A DNA stretch of 64,000 nt from Fibrella aestuarina BUZ 2 (GCF_000331105.1 NC_020054.1:1663698-1727697); one strand, 5' to 3'. Shown: positions 7,998-16,802, counted from the stretch's first letter. Translations and numbers: made by a program. The notes: a model not told the origin generated them from the letters alone.

Positions 7998-9194
7998 CTA
8001 CTTTATGACGTTGCCACTCTTATCCGTTACGCACAGATCGGTCGACCAGGCTTCGGGAGCGACTACTTCCCATTTTTTGGCGCCAGTTGCCAGGTTGAGG
8101 GCATACAGCTGCTTATTCCAGGTGGTTAAATAAACGGCGTTGTAGCCGAGCGCCATGTGAGCGTAGCCTGTGGTATACTCCCATTTCTTAAGGCCGGTAG
8201 TTGCGTCAACCGCGTAGAATTGATCTGTGCCGTCCCCGTTACCCACATAGACGATGCCGTTGAGTACGTTCAGGTCAGAAATCTGAAAGTTGCCCGGCGT
8301 ATCAAAAGCCCATTTTTGCCGGCCCGTAGTTTCTTCGATGGCGTAGAGTTTTTCGAGCCCTTCGGCATAAACCGTTCCTTCGTGTACATATACAAAGCCT
8401 GACGTATGGCTGTAGATCGGAAATTCCCATTTTTGGGTACCGCTCGTGGCGTTGATAGCCAGAAGCTTGCTGTTCGCTCCGACGTAAAGCACCCCATTCG
8501 CCAACGCCAGGTAGGCACCCGAAACATTGCTGAGGGTCGATTTCCAGCGAACAACCCCCGTTGACTGCTTAATCGCGTAGAGCGTCTGTTCGTCCAGGAT
8601 ATACACATGATCCTGATCGGTGATTGGCGCTGTATAGGGGTTGGTTAGGGGTAACTCCCAGTACTGTTCCCCTGAGGTAGCTGATCGGGCAGCGAGCTTT
8701 CGCTGGGTGCCCGTTGCAAATAAGGTGTTGTTGGCTAGAGTCAGGCCGGAGCTGCCAACGGTAGTAGTCCATTGCCGTATCCCATTACGGCGGTCGAGGG
8801 CGTAAATAACCCCATAATCAGCCCCGACGTAGCAGGTTTTATCGTCTAACAGGAGTGTCCCGCTGAGGGCCGACGAAGCTAGTCGGGATTCCCATTGCTT
8901 CATCCCGGTGGTTGTGTTGAATGCAGACACCGTTTTACTCCTATCGGCTCCATATAAAACACCGTTGGCAACGGTAGGTCGGCCGATCGGATAATCAGCC
9001 ACTGTGGCTTGCCAGCGTATAAGGCTCGTTGGCGCATCGACAGCGACAAATTTATTGTCGGCGTTTCCCACGTAGATCGCATCGTCGACATGGGCGGGCG
9101 TGGACGGTGGATTGATGGGGTCGGTCGGTTTACAAGTGACCAAACTGGTGCACAACAACAGGCTAAAGCGTAGATACCGAAGGGAGAAACTCAT
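7998..9194 (-). CDS. PQQ-like beta-propeller lipoprotein (BamB-like)
   Basis: A 398-aa exported protein with at least seven copies of a roughly 40-residue repeat ending in W-containing strands: TSLIRWQATV, TGMKQWESR, NGIRQWTTTV, SGEQYWELPL, TGVVRWKSTL, SGTQKWEFPI, TGRQKWAFDT, TGLKKWEYTT, TGAKKWEVVA. This is the PQQ-enzyme/BamB propeller pattern. The leader has a hydrophobic core followed by LVTC, a weak lipobox (T rather than G/A before the Cys), so lipoprotein anchoring is likely but not certain. No BAM genes are adjacent, so it should not be called bamB. The role is probably structural or protein-binding in the envelope. Confidence 0.82.
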   Translation of the reverse strand: MSFSLRYLRFSLLLCTSLVTCKPTDPINPPSTPAHVDDAIYVGNADNKFVAVDAPTSLIRWQATVADYPIGRPTVANGVLYGADRSKTVSAFNTTTGMKQWESRLASSALSGTLLLDDKTCYVGADYGVIYALDRRNGIRQWTTTVGSSGLTLANNTLFATGTQRKLAARSATSGEQYWELPLTNPYTAPITDQDHVYILDEQTLYAIKQSTGVVRWKSTLSNVSGAYLALANGVLYVGANSKLLAINATSGTQKWEFPIYSHTSGFVYVHEGTVYAEGLEKLYAIEETTGRQKWAFDTPGNFQISDLNVLNGIVYVGNGDGTDQFYAVDATTGLKKWEYTTGYAHMALGYNAVYLTTWNKQLYALNLATGAKKWEVVAPEAWSTDLCVTDKSGNVIK

Positions 9195-9439
9195 GTATAT
9201 GAAAAAGCAACAAATGTTATAAAAGTAACTACTTGTTGGCTTACTTTTTTGCTGTCGGTCATAACTCTGTATTCTGCACTTGCCGGGAAGCCAATTTATA
9301 GCCTAAATAGGGGCCATGCATTCAGTGGTTTCCAGGCCAACATGCGCGTACTTAGCTGACCGCTTGACTCGAAACGATGAGGCGTGAAACGAACAAGGGT
9401 TGGTATTAAGCGTTTATCAACGTATGTAGAAGTGATTGA

Positions 9440-9763
9440 TTGATGAAAACAGGAGACTTTATCTACGTTCGCTACATTGGTAATATCCGCCACTGGAGCC
9501 GCGATCCGTTCAGGGCACCGATCACTTGGGTAGGCGCCAAACACTTCAACGTGGCGATTAACGGGCAGACGGCTCGTTTTGAGCGGGCTACCTTGCGCCA
9601 CGAGAATCAGGGCCATAGCCCGTCGTACCAGCTTTTCCTGTCGATGGATACGTACCGGCAGGAGGTGGAACTGGTAGCGTTACGAAACTTAATGAATCGC
9701 ACGGATTTTCTGGCGCTGACCGTGGAGAAGCAGCGGGCGATTAAAGCCATTCTGGAATCCTAA
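9440..9763 (+). CDS. Conserved hypothetical small protein
   Basis: A 107-aa cytoplasmic-looking protein with no signal peptide or membrane segment. The first half (GDFIYVRYIGNIRHWSRDP, PITWVGAKHFNVAINGQTARFERATL) looks like a small beta-rich domain with many aromatic residues. The second half (YRQEVELVALRNLMNR, LTVEKQRAIKAILES) is probably helical. The start could be the first or second of two adjacent ATGs. It stands alone between divergent and convergent neighbours. I do not recognise the family. Codon use matches the chromosome rather than the island. Confidence 0.6.
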   Translation: MMKTGDFIYVRYIGNIRHWSRDPFRAPITWVGAKHFNVAINGQTARFERATLRHENQGHSPSYQLFLSMDTYRQEVELVALRNLMNRTDFLALTVEKQRAIKAILES

Positions 9764-9829
9764 CGGTGGCCGAGTTCCCCGCCGATCTGAACAAGCCGAA
9801 ATCAGGCTCACCGAGCGCAGCCTGTTGTC

Positions 9830-11203
9830 TTATACAATCGTAGGGTGCGGGTGCTTGTAAGGTGCCCGGTAGGTACGTTCGAGGAGCTTGGTAGCCTCGG
9901 GGTCACCCACGACGATTCGCTTTTGGGGGTCATACACGAGCGGACGCCCGACCTTCATCGACAGGTTCGCCAGAATGCAGCTCGCCGTGGAAATGTGCCC
10001 TTCTTCGATGTCGGCCACCGGACGGCTGTTTTTGTCGATCGCATCCAGGAAATTGAGCATGTGCAACCGGGTGGCGGGGGCGGCGTTCAATTCGATCTTG
10101 GGCTCAGTCGGTTCGGTCAGGTCTTCGGGGTATTTCTCCTTTTCATAGACCACATCCAGGTGAATCTTCTTCTCTTTGGGATCGGCCGGGATGAAATCGC
10201 ACTGCATGGTGCTGGCCCATAGTGTGCCCTTGTCGCCGTAGAGCGTAAACGACCACGGATAGTCGGGGTTGTTGGGCGTGCCCCAGGTGCGGTGCTGCCA
10301 GACGCAGTTGAGCCCGTCGTATTCAAATACCGCCGACTGCGTGTCGCTGATGTTGGATTTGCCTTCTTTCTGCACGTAAATACCCCCCTCTGAGCTAATG
10401 CGCTTCGGCCAGCCCAGCCCGAGCATCCACCGAACTGCGTCGAACATGTGCACGCACATATCGCCGACGACGCCGTTGCCGTATTCCATAAACGTCCGCC
10501 ACCAGCGCACGTGCGGAATGCCGTCGTAGGCTCGTAGGGGTGCCGGACCCGTCCAGCGTTCGTAGTCGAGGAAATCAGGAACGGGCTGTACCGGCGGGTT
10601 GCCGTTGGCCCGCATGTGGTAGTAACAGCACATCTCCACGTGCGAGATCTTACCCAGCAGCCCGGCTTCGACGATGTCGCGCTTGGCGGTGATGAGGTGG
10701 GGCGTGCTTTTCCGCTGCGTACCCACCTGCACCACTTTCTTGTATTTGCGGGCCGCTGCCACCATCGCTTCGCCTTCCATGACGTCGACACTGATGGGTT
10801 TCTGCACGTAGACGTGCGATCCAGCCTTCACGGCATCAATCATCTGTAGCGCGTGCCAGTGGTCGGGCGTGCCGATCAGGACAATATCCAGTTCGTTTTC
10901 GGCCAGCATCTTCTGGTAATCGCCGTAGAGCCGGGGCGTTTTGCCCGACTTCTGCCGCTGACTCACCAGCTGACCAGCCTTTGCCAGCATGTTCTTATCG
11001 ACGTCGCACAGAGCCACCACCTCGACTGGCACCACCTGAACCAGCCGGAGCAGATCACTCTTGCCGTACCAGCCCGTACCGATCAGCCCCACGCGCATGG
11101 TTTTCGCTGGGTGAATAAGATCCAGACCGCGGGCGCCGAAGGTAGAGAGCGCGAGGGCGGCCGTTGTGCCCTGCATAAACCGGCGCCGATTGATGGTAAA
11201 CAT
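9830..11203 (-). CDS. Gfo/Idh/MocA-family oxidoreductase, exported (Tat-type leader)
   Basis: A 457-aa NAD(P)-dependent sugar or sugar-acid oxidoreductase. The leader has the pattern NRRRFMQGTTAALAL, a Tat-like twin-arginine signal, suggesting export in folded form with its cofactor. The Rossmann motif GLIGTGWYGKSDLLRL follows at about residue 38, then ALCDVDKNM and the family signature YVQKPISVDVMEGEAMV (the EKP-type substrate/cofactor block). WWRTFMEYGNGVVGDMCVHMFD is the C-terminal active-site helix typical of secreted Bacteroidota members. A second member lies at 25262-26584. Substrate not predictable; polysaccharide or inositol metabolism is common for the family. Confidence 0.9.
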   Translation of the reverse strand: MFTINRRRFMQGTTAALALSTFGARGLDLIHPAKTMRVGLIGTGWYGKSDLLRLVQVVPVEVVALCDVDKNMLAKAGQLVSQRQKSGKTPRLYGDYQKMLAENELDIVLIGTPDHWHALQMIDAVKAGSHVYVQKPISVDVMEGEAMVAAARKYKKVVQVGTQRKSTPHLITAKRDIVEAGLLGKISHVEMCCYYHMRANGNPPVQPVPDFLDYERWTGPAPLRAYDGIPHVRWWRTFMEYGNGVVGDMCVHMFDAVRWMLGLGWPKRISSEGGIYVQKEGKSNISDTQSAVFEYDGLNCVWQHRTWGTPNNPDYPWSFTLYGDKGTLWASTMQCDFIPADPKEKKIHLDVVYEKEKYPEDLTEPTEPKIELNAAPATRLHMLNFLDAIDKNSRPVADIEEGHISTASCILANLSMKVGRPLVYDPQKRIVVGDPEATKLLERTYRAPYKHPHPTIV

Positions 11204-11358
11204 AGACGTTGACTGTTAATAGTCGCCAACCTACTCCGCTGACGAAAAAGGGTTCAGCCAATAAAGGCACCCAACGTCGGTGTTTACCTGAATAGCATAG
11301 TCGCTGATAGCCGATTGCGCATGATTGTATCAATCGGCTCGCTAATTTGTCCAAACAC

Positions 11359-11391
11359 AAAAAAGCCAGTCAACATGGCTGCTAACTGGCT
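11359..11391 (-). terminator. Displaced terminator of tRNA-Val (left of the island)
   Basis: On the minus strand AGCCAGTT pairs with (A)CTGGCT and is followed by TTTTTT. It lies 12 bases beyond the left 13-bp copy of the tRNA 3' end. Reading the minus strand across an empty site would give tRNA-Val, then this hairpin, so it is best explained as the tRNA's native terminator, separated by the island insertion. That origin is inference; the hairpin is visible. Confidence 0.65.
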
Positions 11392-11402
11392 GATATTCTG
11401 TT

Positions 11403-11415
11403 GTGGGAGTTGAGG
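11403..11415. repeat. Left attachment repeat (13 bp)
   Basis: GTGGGAGTTGAGG, identical to 21066-21078 inside the tRNA-Val gene (its 3' acceptor end and two flanking bases). The flanks differ on both sides, so this is the extent of the visible core. It marks the left edge of the integrated element. Confidence 0.8.
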
Positions 11416-11692
11416 AAGATGAACTATTTGCGTAAGTGTCTGATATATAGAGCGTTAAGATGGGGATCGTATTTAGCGTCAGTCAGTTAGATTTCCCGTC
11501 TGCTTATCTATGATGATACTATAATGTTATACTCAGCGTAAATGATTGATTATCAAGAGTAAGTCAACTTGAATATCGACATTGTTATGTATGTTGAGCT
11601 TTATATTTATAGGCATGACTTTAAGAATCATTCCTACTCATATACTTGTAAGTAATTAATTTATATATTTACTAATAAAAAACACAAAAGGT

Positions 11693-14551
11693 ATGGCTGT
11701 GTCTGGAGCTCTATTGGGTAGCTGGCTGTTTAAAAAAGTTGGCGATGAAGCTGTTAAGATGTTTTCAGAGGATGAAATAAATAAGCAATTTAAGAAGTGT
11801 CTTTCACAGGCGTCTAAAGACTTAAGTCTTAAGTATCCGACTGCTTTTGGTGGGAGTATTGCCAGTTTTTTGCAAACAGAGGAAGTCTATGATGAAGTAT
11901 TCAAAATGCTATTTATTAATGTTGATTTAGACAAGGAAAAATTATCAAAACATATTGACTTTGCTACTTTACCAGATTCTTTTTTTGAAGATATGGTAGT
12001 TACTATAAAATCCCAAATATTGAAAGATTATAAATTATTTCCATTGTTTAGTAATATGGAGATTCTCAATAAAGTTTCACAGTTAATCGAAGGTAAAAAC
12101 AATTTGACTGATATATCAAGTCGTAACCTGAGAGAAACATTAGATATAAAAAAATCGTTAGATGAATACTTTTCAAAAAAGTTTTCTTATAACGATTTTA
12201 TAGATATATATTTTCGTAATGCAAAAATAACTATTAAAGATGTAAATTTTTTTGGATTAGGTATTGAACAGACCTATAAGAAACCACGTGTAGATTTAAA
12301 AAAGATTTTTATTGAGCCATACTTTAAATATACTTTTAAAGATAGTAATTTTGATTCATTAGTGTCTAAGGTAATTAGAGATGCCGATGGTAATAATTCG
12401 CGTAAATTAAATGCAAATGATATCTTCAAGATATCAAGAAATATAATAATACTAGGTAATCCAGGTGCTGGAAAATCTATGTTCATAAAAGCGATTATGT
12501 ATGGTATACTTTTTAAAGAAAGTAGTCATCTTAATTTTTCTCACATTAATGAATGTATTCCGATTAGAATTGAGCTTAGAAAATATTTAGCATATAAGAA
12601 AAATCAGGGTGGGGGGATTTTGCAATATATTGCCTATCTATTCAAGAATGAATATTCTATCGACTTTATTGATGTCGATGATATTTTGATTATCATAAGT
12701 CGGAATAGTGTATTAGTGTTTTTTGACGGTTTGGACGAAATTTTTAATATAAATGATAAAACATTGGTTAGAAATGATATAGTAAATTTTGTTGATCAGC
12801 ATAAAGTATATTCTTTAGTTACTTCTAGATTCACAGGATATGATGATGCAAAACTAGATGACAAGCATCTTGAGATAGAAATACTAGATTTTAATACAGC
12901 TCAAATAAAAGAGTATGTAGAAAAGTGGTATGAAATTGAGGAATCTGATAATGATACAAGGAGAATAGAAATAAACAATTTCCTGTCTGTAAGTGACAAA
13001 CTTTCAAACGAGCTGTTGCATAATCCTTTGTTGCTTTCGTTAATAGTTATACTTTATAGGAATAATCTTAGATTGCCTGAATCGAAGCTTGAGATATATC
13101 AAAGCTGCACCAAGACACTGGTAGATAAATGGGATGCTCAAAAGGATTTAGATATTGTGCTACCTGAAAATATTCTAAACAGGAAAGAAACTATATTTGC
13201 AGATTTGGCTCATTGGCAGTATAAATTAATCAGCGATCATCCTAGTAAGCTAAACTATAATGCAGTTCTTGACGCTGTAACTAATTCTATAAAAGATAGA
13301 TTGAAAATTGATGATTGGGCATATGCTCGAAATATGTCAGAAATATTTATGAATTATGCGGAGAGAAGGTCAATTTACTTTGACAATAATTTCACCCATA
13401 AGACATTTTTGGAATATTTTACCGCATTCTGGATATATTCAAATTATGATAAAAAATATTTAATAGAAGAACGAAACAAGTTGATAGATAAATATATTGA
13501 CAATCCTTTTTGGTTTATTGTTTTCGAGTTATTATTAAATATGATAGATAATAGTCAACCTGATTCCGACATTATTGATGAGATTTATGATCGCCAAATA
13601 AATGTTGGACAAAAGACTTATGAGTTTTTGTTAATCGCATTATCTTCATTGAAAAATATATCCCGGCAAATTATCTATAAGTTAGTAAAGGCGTCATTTA
13701 GTTATTTATTAATGAAGTATAGATTTACTCAAGAGAATAGATTTTATGTAAATTCTGAAGCGAGAAGTGAAGAGCATTCTATATTCGAAGCTTTACGTAC
13801 ATATATAAACGGTACAAATAACAGTGAATTATTAATTGATATAGGTAAATCTTGCATTCAATCAAATGTTGATGATATTAACAAGGTATCTTCTTTGGTT
13901 TTTGAATTGTTGCACCGAACACCTGCCGCTAATTTCATTAAAATTTATAACTCGTTGATAGGTGAGGAATCTCGCGGCATACCGGCAGGGAAGCAAGAAC
14001 ATTTCGCATACATTGCATATTTATATGCTCTTAAAGATAGTAAGGATATAGTGGAAAATTTAAGGGTATTTAAGGAGAGGTATGGTATGCATAGTTTTTT
14101 TGTTTCATTTGCACCGTGTTACGGTGAGTGGTCTTACGTTTCAGTGTCTCAATACTTTCTAACCTCAGTATTTTCTTCCGAAAACCCTGAGGTTTTGTGT
14201 AAATTTTTTAACCAGATATTTAGTGAAAAAAGAGATAAAGACTCTTTTTTGTATAATATATATATAAAATCAGAAAGTTTACTTTATCGATCAGTCAGCG
14301 AAATTCAGTTCAAACAACTTTTGGATGCATACGGAGCAGAGGATAATATTTATAATAAAGTTTTACTTTTAATATTAATTGTAAATTTTGTAGCAAGAGA
14401 TAGAATAAGGGGATCTTCTAAGCAAGGTTTAGATTTATTAGAAGATGTAAGGCTGAAAGAGGCATACATCAGATACAAGAATCCGAAAAAAGGTTTAAGT
14501 GAGTTTAAGAAATTTAGAAGTTTTGTGCAGGATGTTTTGATGAACTCGTGA
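11693..14551 (+). CDS. NACHT-domain STAND NTPase, putative anti-phage protein (bNACHT-like)
   Basis: A 952-aa protein with three parts. Residues 1 to about 240 are mostly helical with no recognisable effector (start LLGSWLFKKVGDEAVKMF), similar in style to the helical N-terminal domains of NACHT-type defence proteins. Residues about 250-600 form the NACHT ATPase: Walker A GNPGAGKS (255-262), Walker B with DGLDE (345-349), the sensor SLVTSRF, the downstream HNPLLLSLIVILYRNNLRLP, and THKTFLEYFTAFWI. Residues about 600-952 are helical repeats without leucine-rich repeats, the expected sensing region. In this class ligand binding triggers oligomerisation and cell shutdown on phage infection. It is the most AT-rich gene in the window and sits at the left edge of the island. 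Start fixed by the ATG at 11693; no SD. Confidence 0.85.
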   Translation: MAVSGALLGSWLFKKVGDEAVKMFSEDEINKQFKKCLSQASKDLSLKYPTAFGGSIASFLQTEEVYDEVFKMLFINVDLDKEKLSKHIDFATLPDSFFEDMVVTIKSQILKDYKLFPLFSNMEILNKVSQLIEGKNNLTDISSRNLRETLDIKKSLDEYFSKKFSYNDFIDIYFRNAKITIKDVNFFGLGIEQTYKKPRVDLKKIFIEPYFKYTFKDSNFDSLVSKVIRDADGNNSRKLNANDIFKISRNIIILGNPGAGKSMFIKAIMYGILFKESSHLNFSHINECIPIRIELRKYLAYKKNQGGGILQYIAYLFKNEYSIDFIDVDDILIIISRNSVLVFFDGLDEIFNINDKTLVRNDIVNFVDQHKVYSLVTSRFTGYDDAKLDDKHLEIEILDFNTAQIKEYVEKWYEIEESDNDTRRIEINNFLSVSDKLSNELLHNPLLLSLIVILYRNNLRLPESKLEIYQSCTKTLVDKWDAQKDLDIVLPENILNRKETIFADLAHWQYKLISDHPSKLNYNAVLDAVTNSIKDRLKIDDWAYARNMSEIFMNYAERRSIYFDNNFTHKTFLEYFTAFWIYSNYDKKYLIEERNKLIDKYIDNPFWFIVFELLLNMIDNSQPDSDIIDEIYDRQINVGQKTYEFLLIALSSLKNISRQIIYKLVKASFSYLLMKYRFTQENRFYVNSEARSEEHSIFEALRTYINGTNNSELLIDIGKSCIQSNVDDINKVSSLVFELLHRTPAANFIKIYNSLIGEESRGIPAGKQEHFAYIAYLYALKDSKDIVENLRVFKERYGMHSFFVSFAPCYGEWSYVSVSQYFLTSVFSSENPEVLCKFFNQIFSEKRDKDSFLYNIYIKSESLLYRSVSEIQFKQLLDAYGAEDNIYNKVLLLILIVNFVARDRIRGSSKQGLDLLEDVRLKEAYIRYKNPKKGLSEFKKFRSFVQDVLMNS

Positions 14552-14567
14552 AACTTTTTAGATTATA

Positions 14568-15056
14568 TTAATCTGGTCGGTTGTTAGGACTTAAGTTTTG
14601 CATGTCATCTATCATTTTAGATGCACTTTCCTTAGCCCATTTTTCTAATTTGCCATCTGGATCGATCTGTTTTTTGAAGATTTCCTCTGTTATACCAAAG
14701 CCTTCAATGCCTTTGCTCATCTGTATAAAAAAGCTAATTAATACTTCTATTTTGCGTTGATTATCTATCAGATAGTCATTTCTTTCTTGGAGGGTCTGTA
14801 TTACTCTATTCAATTTATGAACAGTCTCGCCTCCCTTCCTTACCGCTTCTATCTCCAAGGGGAATAGTATATCTATTGGCTGCACCCCTAACGCTTGAGC
14901 TATATCTATGACCTGATTAATCGAAAGGTCATTACCCCGCTTTTCCAAACGGCTGTAGTTGCTCCTCTCCATGTTAAGTTTCTCAGCAATGTCTACCTGA
15001 GTAAGCCTTTTTTCTTCGCGTATCTCCTTGATTCGCTTAGCAACGTCAGTAATCAT
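14568..15056 (-). CDS. XRE-family helix-turn-helix regulator with C-terminal coiled coil
   Basis: DNA-binding protein of about 162 aa (171 if the upstream ATG at 15083 is used). The HTH is clear: IKEIREEKRLTQVDIAEKLNMERSNYSRLEKR, followed by LSINQVIDIAQALGVQPIDIL. The rest is a charged helical, probably coiled-coil region (KLNRVIQTLQERNDYLIDNQR) and a short tail, suggesting dimerisation. It is convergent with the NACHT gene (16 bp apart) and divergent from a small HTH gene, with palindromic operator candidates at 15115-15180 in between. It is likely the island's lysogeny-type repressor. I prefer the ATG at 15056 because an imperfect -7 word lies at 15071-15078; both starts keep the HTH. Confidence 0.85.
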   Translation of the reverse strand: MITDVAKRIKEIREEKRLTQVDIAEKLNMERSNYSRLEKRGNDLSINQVIDIAQALGVQPIDILFPLEIEAVRKGGETVHKLNRVIQTLQERNDYLIDNQRKIEVLISFFIQMSKGIEGFGITEEIFKKQIDPDGKLEKWAKESASKMIDDMQNLSPNNRPD

Positions 15057-15114
15057 ACGTGTATTTTTTGCAAAGTAACGCATTGATAATGAGTTGTTAA
15101 GAAAAATATTTTAC

Positions 15115-15180
15115 ACATATGTTATCAAATATTGCACATGATGTGAAAAATATAAATCTTTGCATGATCGATATTGATCA
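15115..15180. promoter_or_regulatory. Operator region between divergent HTH genes
   Basis: Three perfect inverted repeats: ACATATGT (15115-15122), CACATGATGTG (15135-15145) and TGATC-6-GATCA (15165-15180). They lie in the short divergent space between the two XRE-type genes. The last ends 11 bases before the rightward ATG, so a bound repressor would cover the rightward transcript start. A loose -7 word (TAAATCTTTG) overlaps this stretch. Confidence 0.55.
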
Positions 15181-15191
15181 TTATCAGAGCA

Positions 15192-15404
15192 ATGATGCAT
15201 ACAGAAACACCTATAAGCCGGGCGATAGCAGGCTTTGAAGACAGATTAGGGCTTACCATCAAGTTTGATGAGCGCTTCTATAATCGAACAGGCATTAACC
15301 AGAAGCGTTGGGGTATGCTACGAACTGGTAAGCTAAAGCCCAACTCAGATGAGCTTAAGAGCATTGCTATTGTCTTCAACATACCTGTAACCGATTTGAT
15401 CTAG
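15192..15404 (+). CDS. Small helix-turn-helix protein, Cro/excisionase-like
   Basis: A 70-aa product (ATG at 15192, or the next codon pair at 15195; a TTG further upstream lies in the operator and is unlikely). FYNRTGINQKRWGMLRTGKLKPNSDELKSIAIVFNIPVTDLI reads, in parts, as the second half of an XRE-type HTH: turn, recognition helix and the LKSIAIVFNIPVTDL helix. It is divergent from the larger XRE regulator and directly upstream of the integrase, so a Cro-like antagonist or a recombination directionality factor is the best guess. A strong hairpin at 15407-15441 separates it from the integrase. Confidence 0.6.
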   Translation: MMHTETPISRAIAGFEDRLGLTIKFDERFYNRTGINQKRWGMLRTGKLKPNSDELKSIAIVFNIPVTDLI

Positions 15405-15406
15405 CT

Positions 15407-15441
15407 GCACAGCCTTGTATCAAGCTGATATAAGGCTGTGC
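15407..15441. promoter_or_regulatory. Hairpin ahead of the integrase
   Basis: GCACAGCCTT pairs with AAGGCTGTGC, extended inward by TATCA/TGATA with one mismatch. It lies just after the small HTH gene's stop and ends 14 bases before the integrase ATG at 15456. There is no T run, so it is more likely a regulatory or recombination-arm structure than a terminator. Confidence 0.5.
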
Positions 15442-15455
15442 TCAATCCTACCTTC

Positions 15456-16697
15456 ATGGGCACATACACTAACACACTCAAGCAGGAAAGAATAAAGCCG
15501 TTTAGGGTCATCTGTTGGCGTCGGAAACAGAGTGAGAACTCGCAAGGGCTAGCACCAGTGATGTATGAGCTAAAGTTCAACGGCCAATCTAAAACCGTTC
15601 ATTCGGGCATATACTGTAAAGCCGATGAGCTGAACACAAAGGAGTTCTCTATTGCTGGAAATGTACCTGCAACTCAACTGTTACAGAGTCAACGGGTAAG
15701 CTTTGACCAAGCATTCAGTAAGATAACCTTAGCAGGGGAAAGCGTTGATCTTAACCGCCTTGCCGAGATGGTAATGAAACAAGTTGGCTACACTGAGAAG
15801 ACTCCGCTCTTTCGGGAATTACTAGCTCAACTTGTTGACAGATATAAGCAGCAAACTGGCAAAGGGACTACTAAAGGAACTCTTAAAGCCATTGTAACGG
15901 CCCAATTCCGTTTACTTGATTATCTGAAAGATACTGGAAAACAGAGTTTACGGTTAGGGGAAATAAAGCCCGTTTTTGTGGCTGATGTGCTAGCCTATAT
16001 GAAGGGTAGGAAATACTCTCAGAATTATGCTAATAAAGTTATACGAGTTGCTATGCAGGTCTTAAACCTTGCTGAAGACTCTGAGCATATACCCCGTAAC
16101 CCGCTCCGAAACGTTCGGCTCAAGCATGAACGGGTAAACATTGTCTATCTCGATGAAACAGAGATTGAGAAGCTCAGAGCTTATCAGTTCCATAATGATA
16201 CGTTTGATCTGGTTAGAGATGGGTTCATGTTCCAGATTTATACCGGATTAGCTTATACAGACCCTTACAACGTTACAAAGGAGTGTATAACTGTCATTGA
16301 TGAAATGACTTGCTTACGTATTAAGCGTACTAAGACGCAAGCCCCTTGCATCATTCCGCTATTGCCGCCCGCCTTGGCTCTCATCGAAAAATATAAAGGG
16401 TGGGGTTACTGCGAGTTTCACGGTAAACTGATTCCGCTGATCTCGAATCAAAAAATGAACAGTTATCTAAAAGAGATAGCTGGTATCTGTGGGATTCCCA
16501 AACACCTCACTACGCACGTTGGCCGCAAATCAGCGGCAACGTTTCTGGTAAACAACGGCATTACGCCCGTTGCGCTTCAATCAATTTTGGGTCATTCGTC
16601 TTTCACCACTACCGCCAAGCATTACGCCGTGACGATGGATAGAACGGTAGTACGTGAAATGGGTGATCTCTCTAAACGCAAATTCGCTATGACATAA
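15456..16697 (+). CDS. Tyrosine recombinase / integrase of the island
   Basis: Site-specific recombinase of about 413 aa that should integrate and excise the element at the tRNA-Val 3' end. The N-terminal arm-binding part has KPFRVICWRRKQSE and MYELKFNGQSKTVHSGIYC; a SAM-like core-binding domain follows (TPLFRELLAQLVDRYKQQTG). Numbering from the GTG at 15438, the catalytic box has H360 and R363 (HVGRKSAATF), H386 (LGHSS) and the nucleophile Y396 (AKHYA). The usual first arginine (TGLR) is Ala in TGLAYTDPYNV, and the residue after R363 is Lys rather than His; such changes occur in Bacteroidota integrases. I prefer the ATG at 15456, since the GTG at 15438 lies inside a hairpin. Confidence 0.92.
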   Translation: MGTYTNTLKQERIKPFRVICWRRKQSENSQGLAPVMYELKFNGQSKTVHSGIYCKADELNTKEFSIAGNVPATQLLQSQRVSFDQAFSKITLAGESVDLNRLAEMVMKQVGYTEKTPLFRELLAQLVDRYKQQTGKGTTKGTLKAIVTAQFRLLDYLKDTGKQSLRLGEIKPVFVADVLAYMKGRKYSQNYANKVIRVAMQVLNLAEDSEHIPRNPLRNVRLKHERVNIVYLDETEIEKLRAYQFHNDTFDLVRDGFMFQIYTGLAYTDPYNVTKECITVIDEMTCLRIKRTKTQAPCIIPLLPPALALIEKYKGWGYCEFHGKLIPLISNQKMNSYLKEIAGICGIPKHLTTHVGRKSAATFLVNNGITPVALQSILGHSSFTTTAKHYAVTMDRTVVREMGDLSKRKFAMT

Positions 16698-16708
16698 CCA
16701 GCACCCAT

Positions 16709-16747
16709 AAAAAAGCCCGCTCACTATTACCAGTAGTGAGCGGGCTT
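16709..16747. terminator. Strong 13-bp hairpin after the integrase
   Basis: AGCCCGCTCACTA (16714-16726) pairs perfectly with TAGTGAGCGGGCT (16734-16746). Six A residues precede it, so it would be a good terminator for minus-strand transcription; only two T follow on the plus strand. Both neighbours are plus-strand genes, so it may also act as mRNA stabiliser. Confidence 0.6.
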
Positions 16748-16802
16748 GAGTCTCAGACACGGCGGCAAACCATCTCTAAGAGTTTCAAAAACAAAAATCT
16801 CT

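Noticed and set aside
9296..9616. Minus-strand 106-codon frame
   Set aside because: It overlaps the better plus-strand gene at 9440-9763 and translates to a composition without domain signs.
14568..15404. Toxin-antitoxin pair of the two HTH genes
   Set aside because: Neither product has a toxin domain and they are divergent with operators between them; a repressor/antirepressor switch is simpler.
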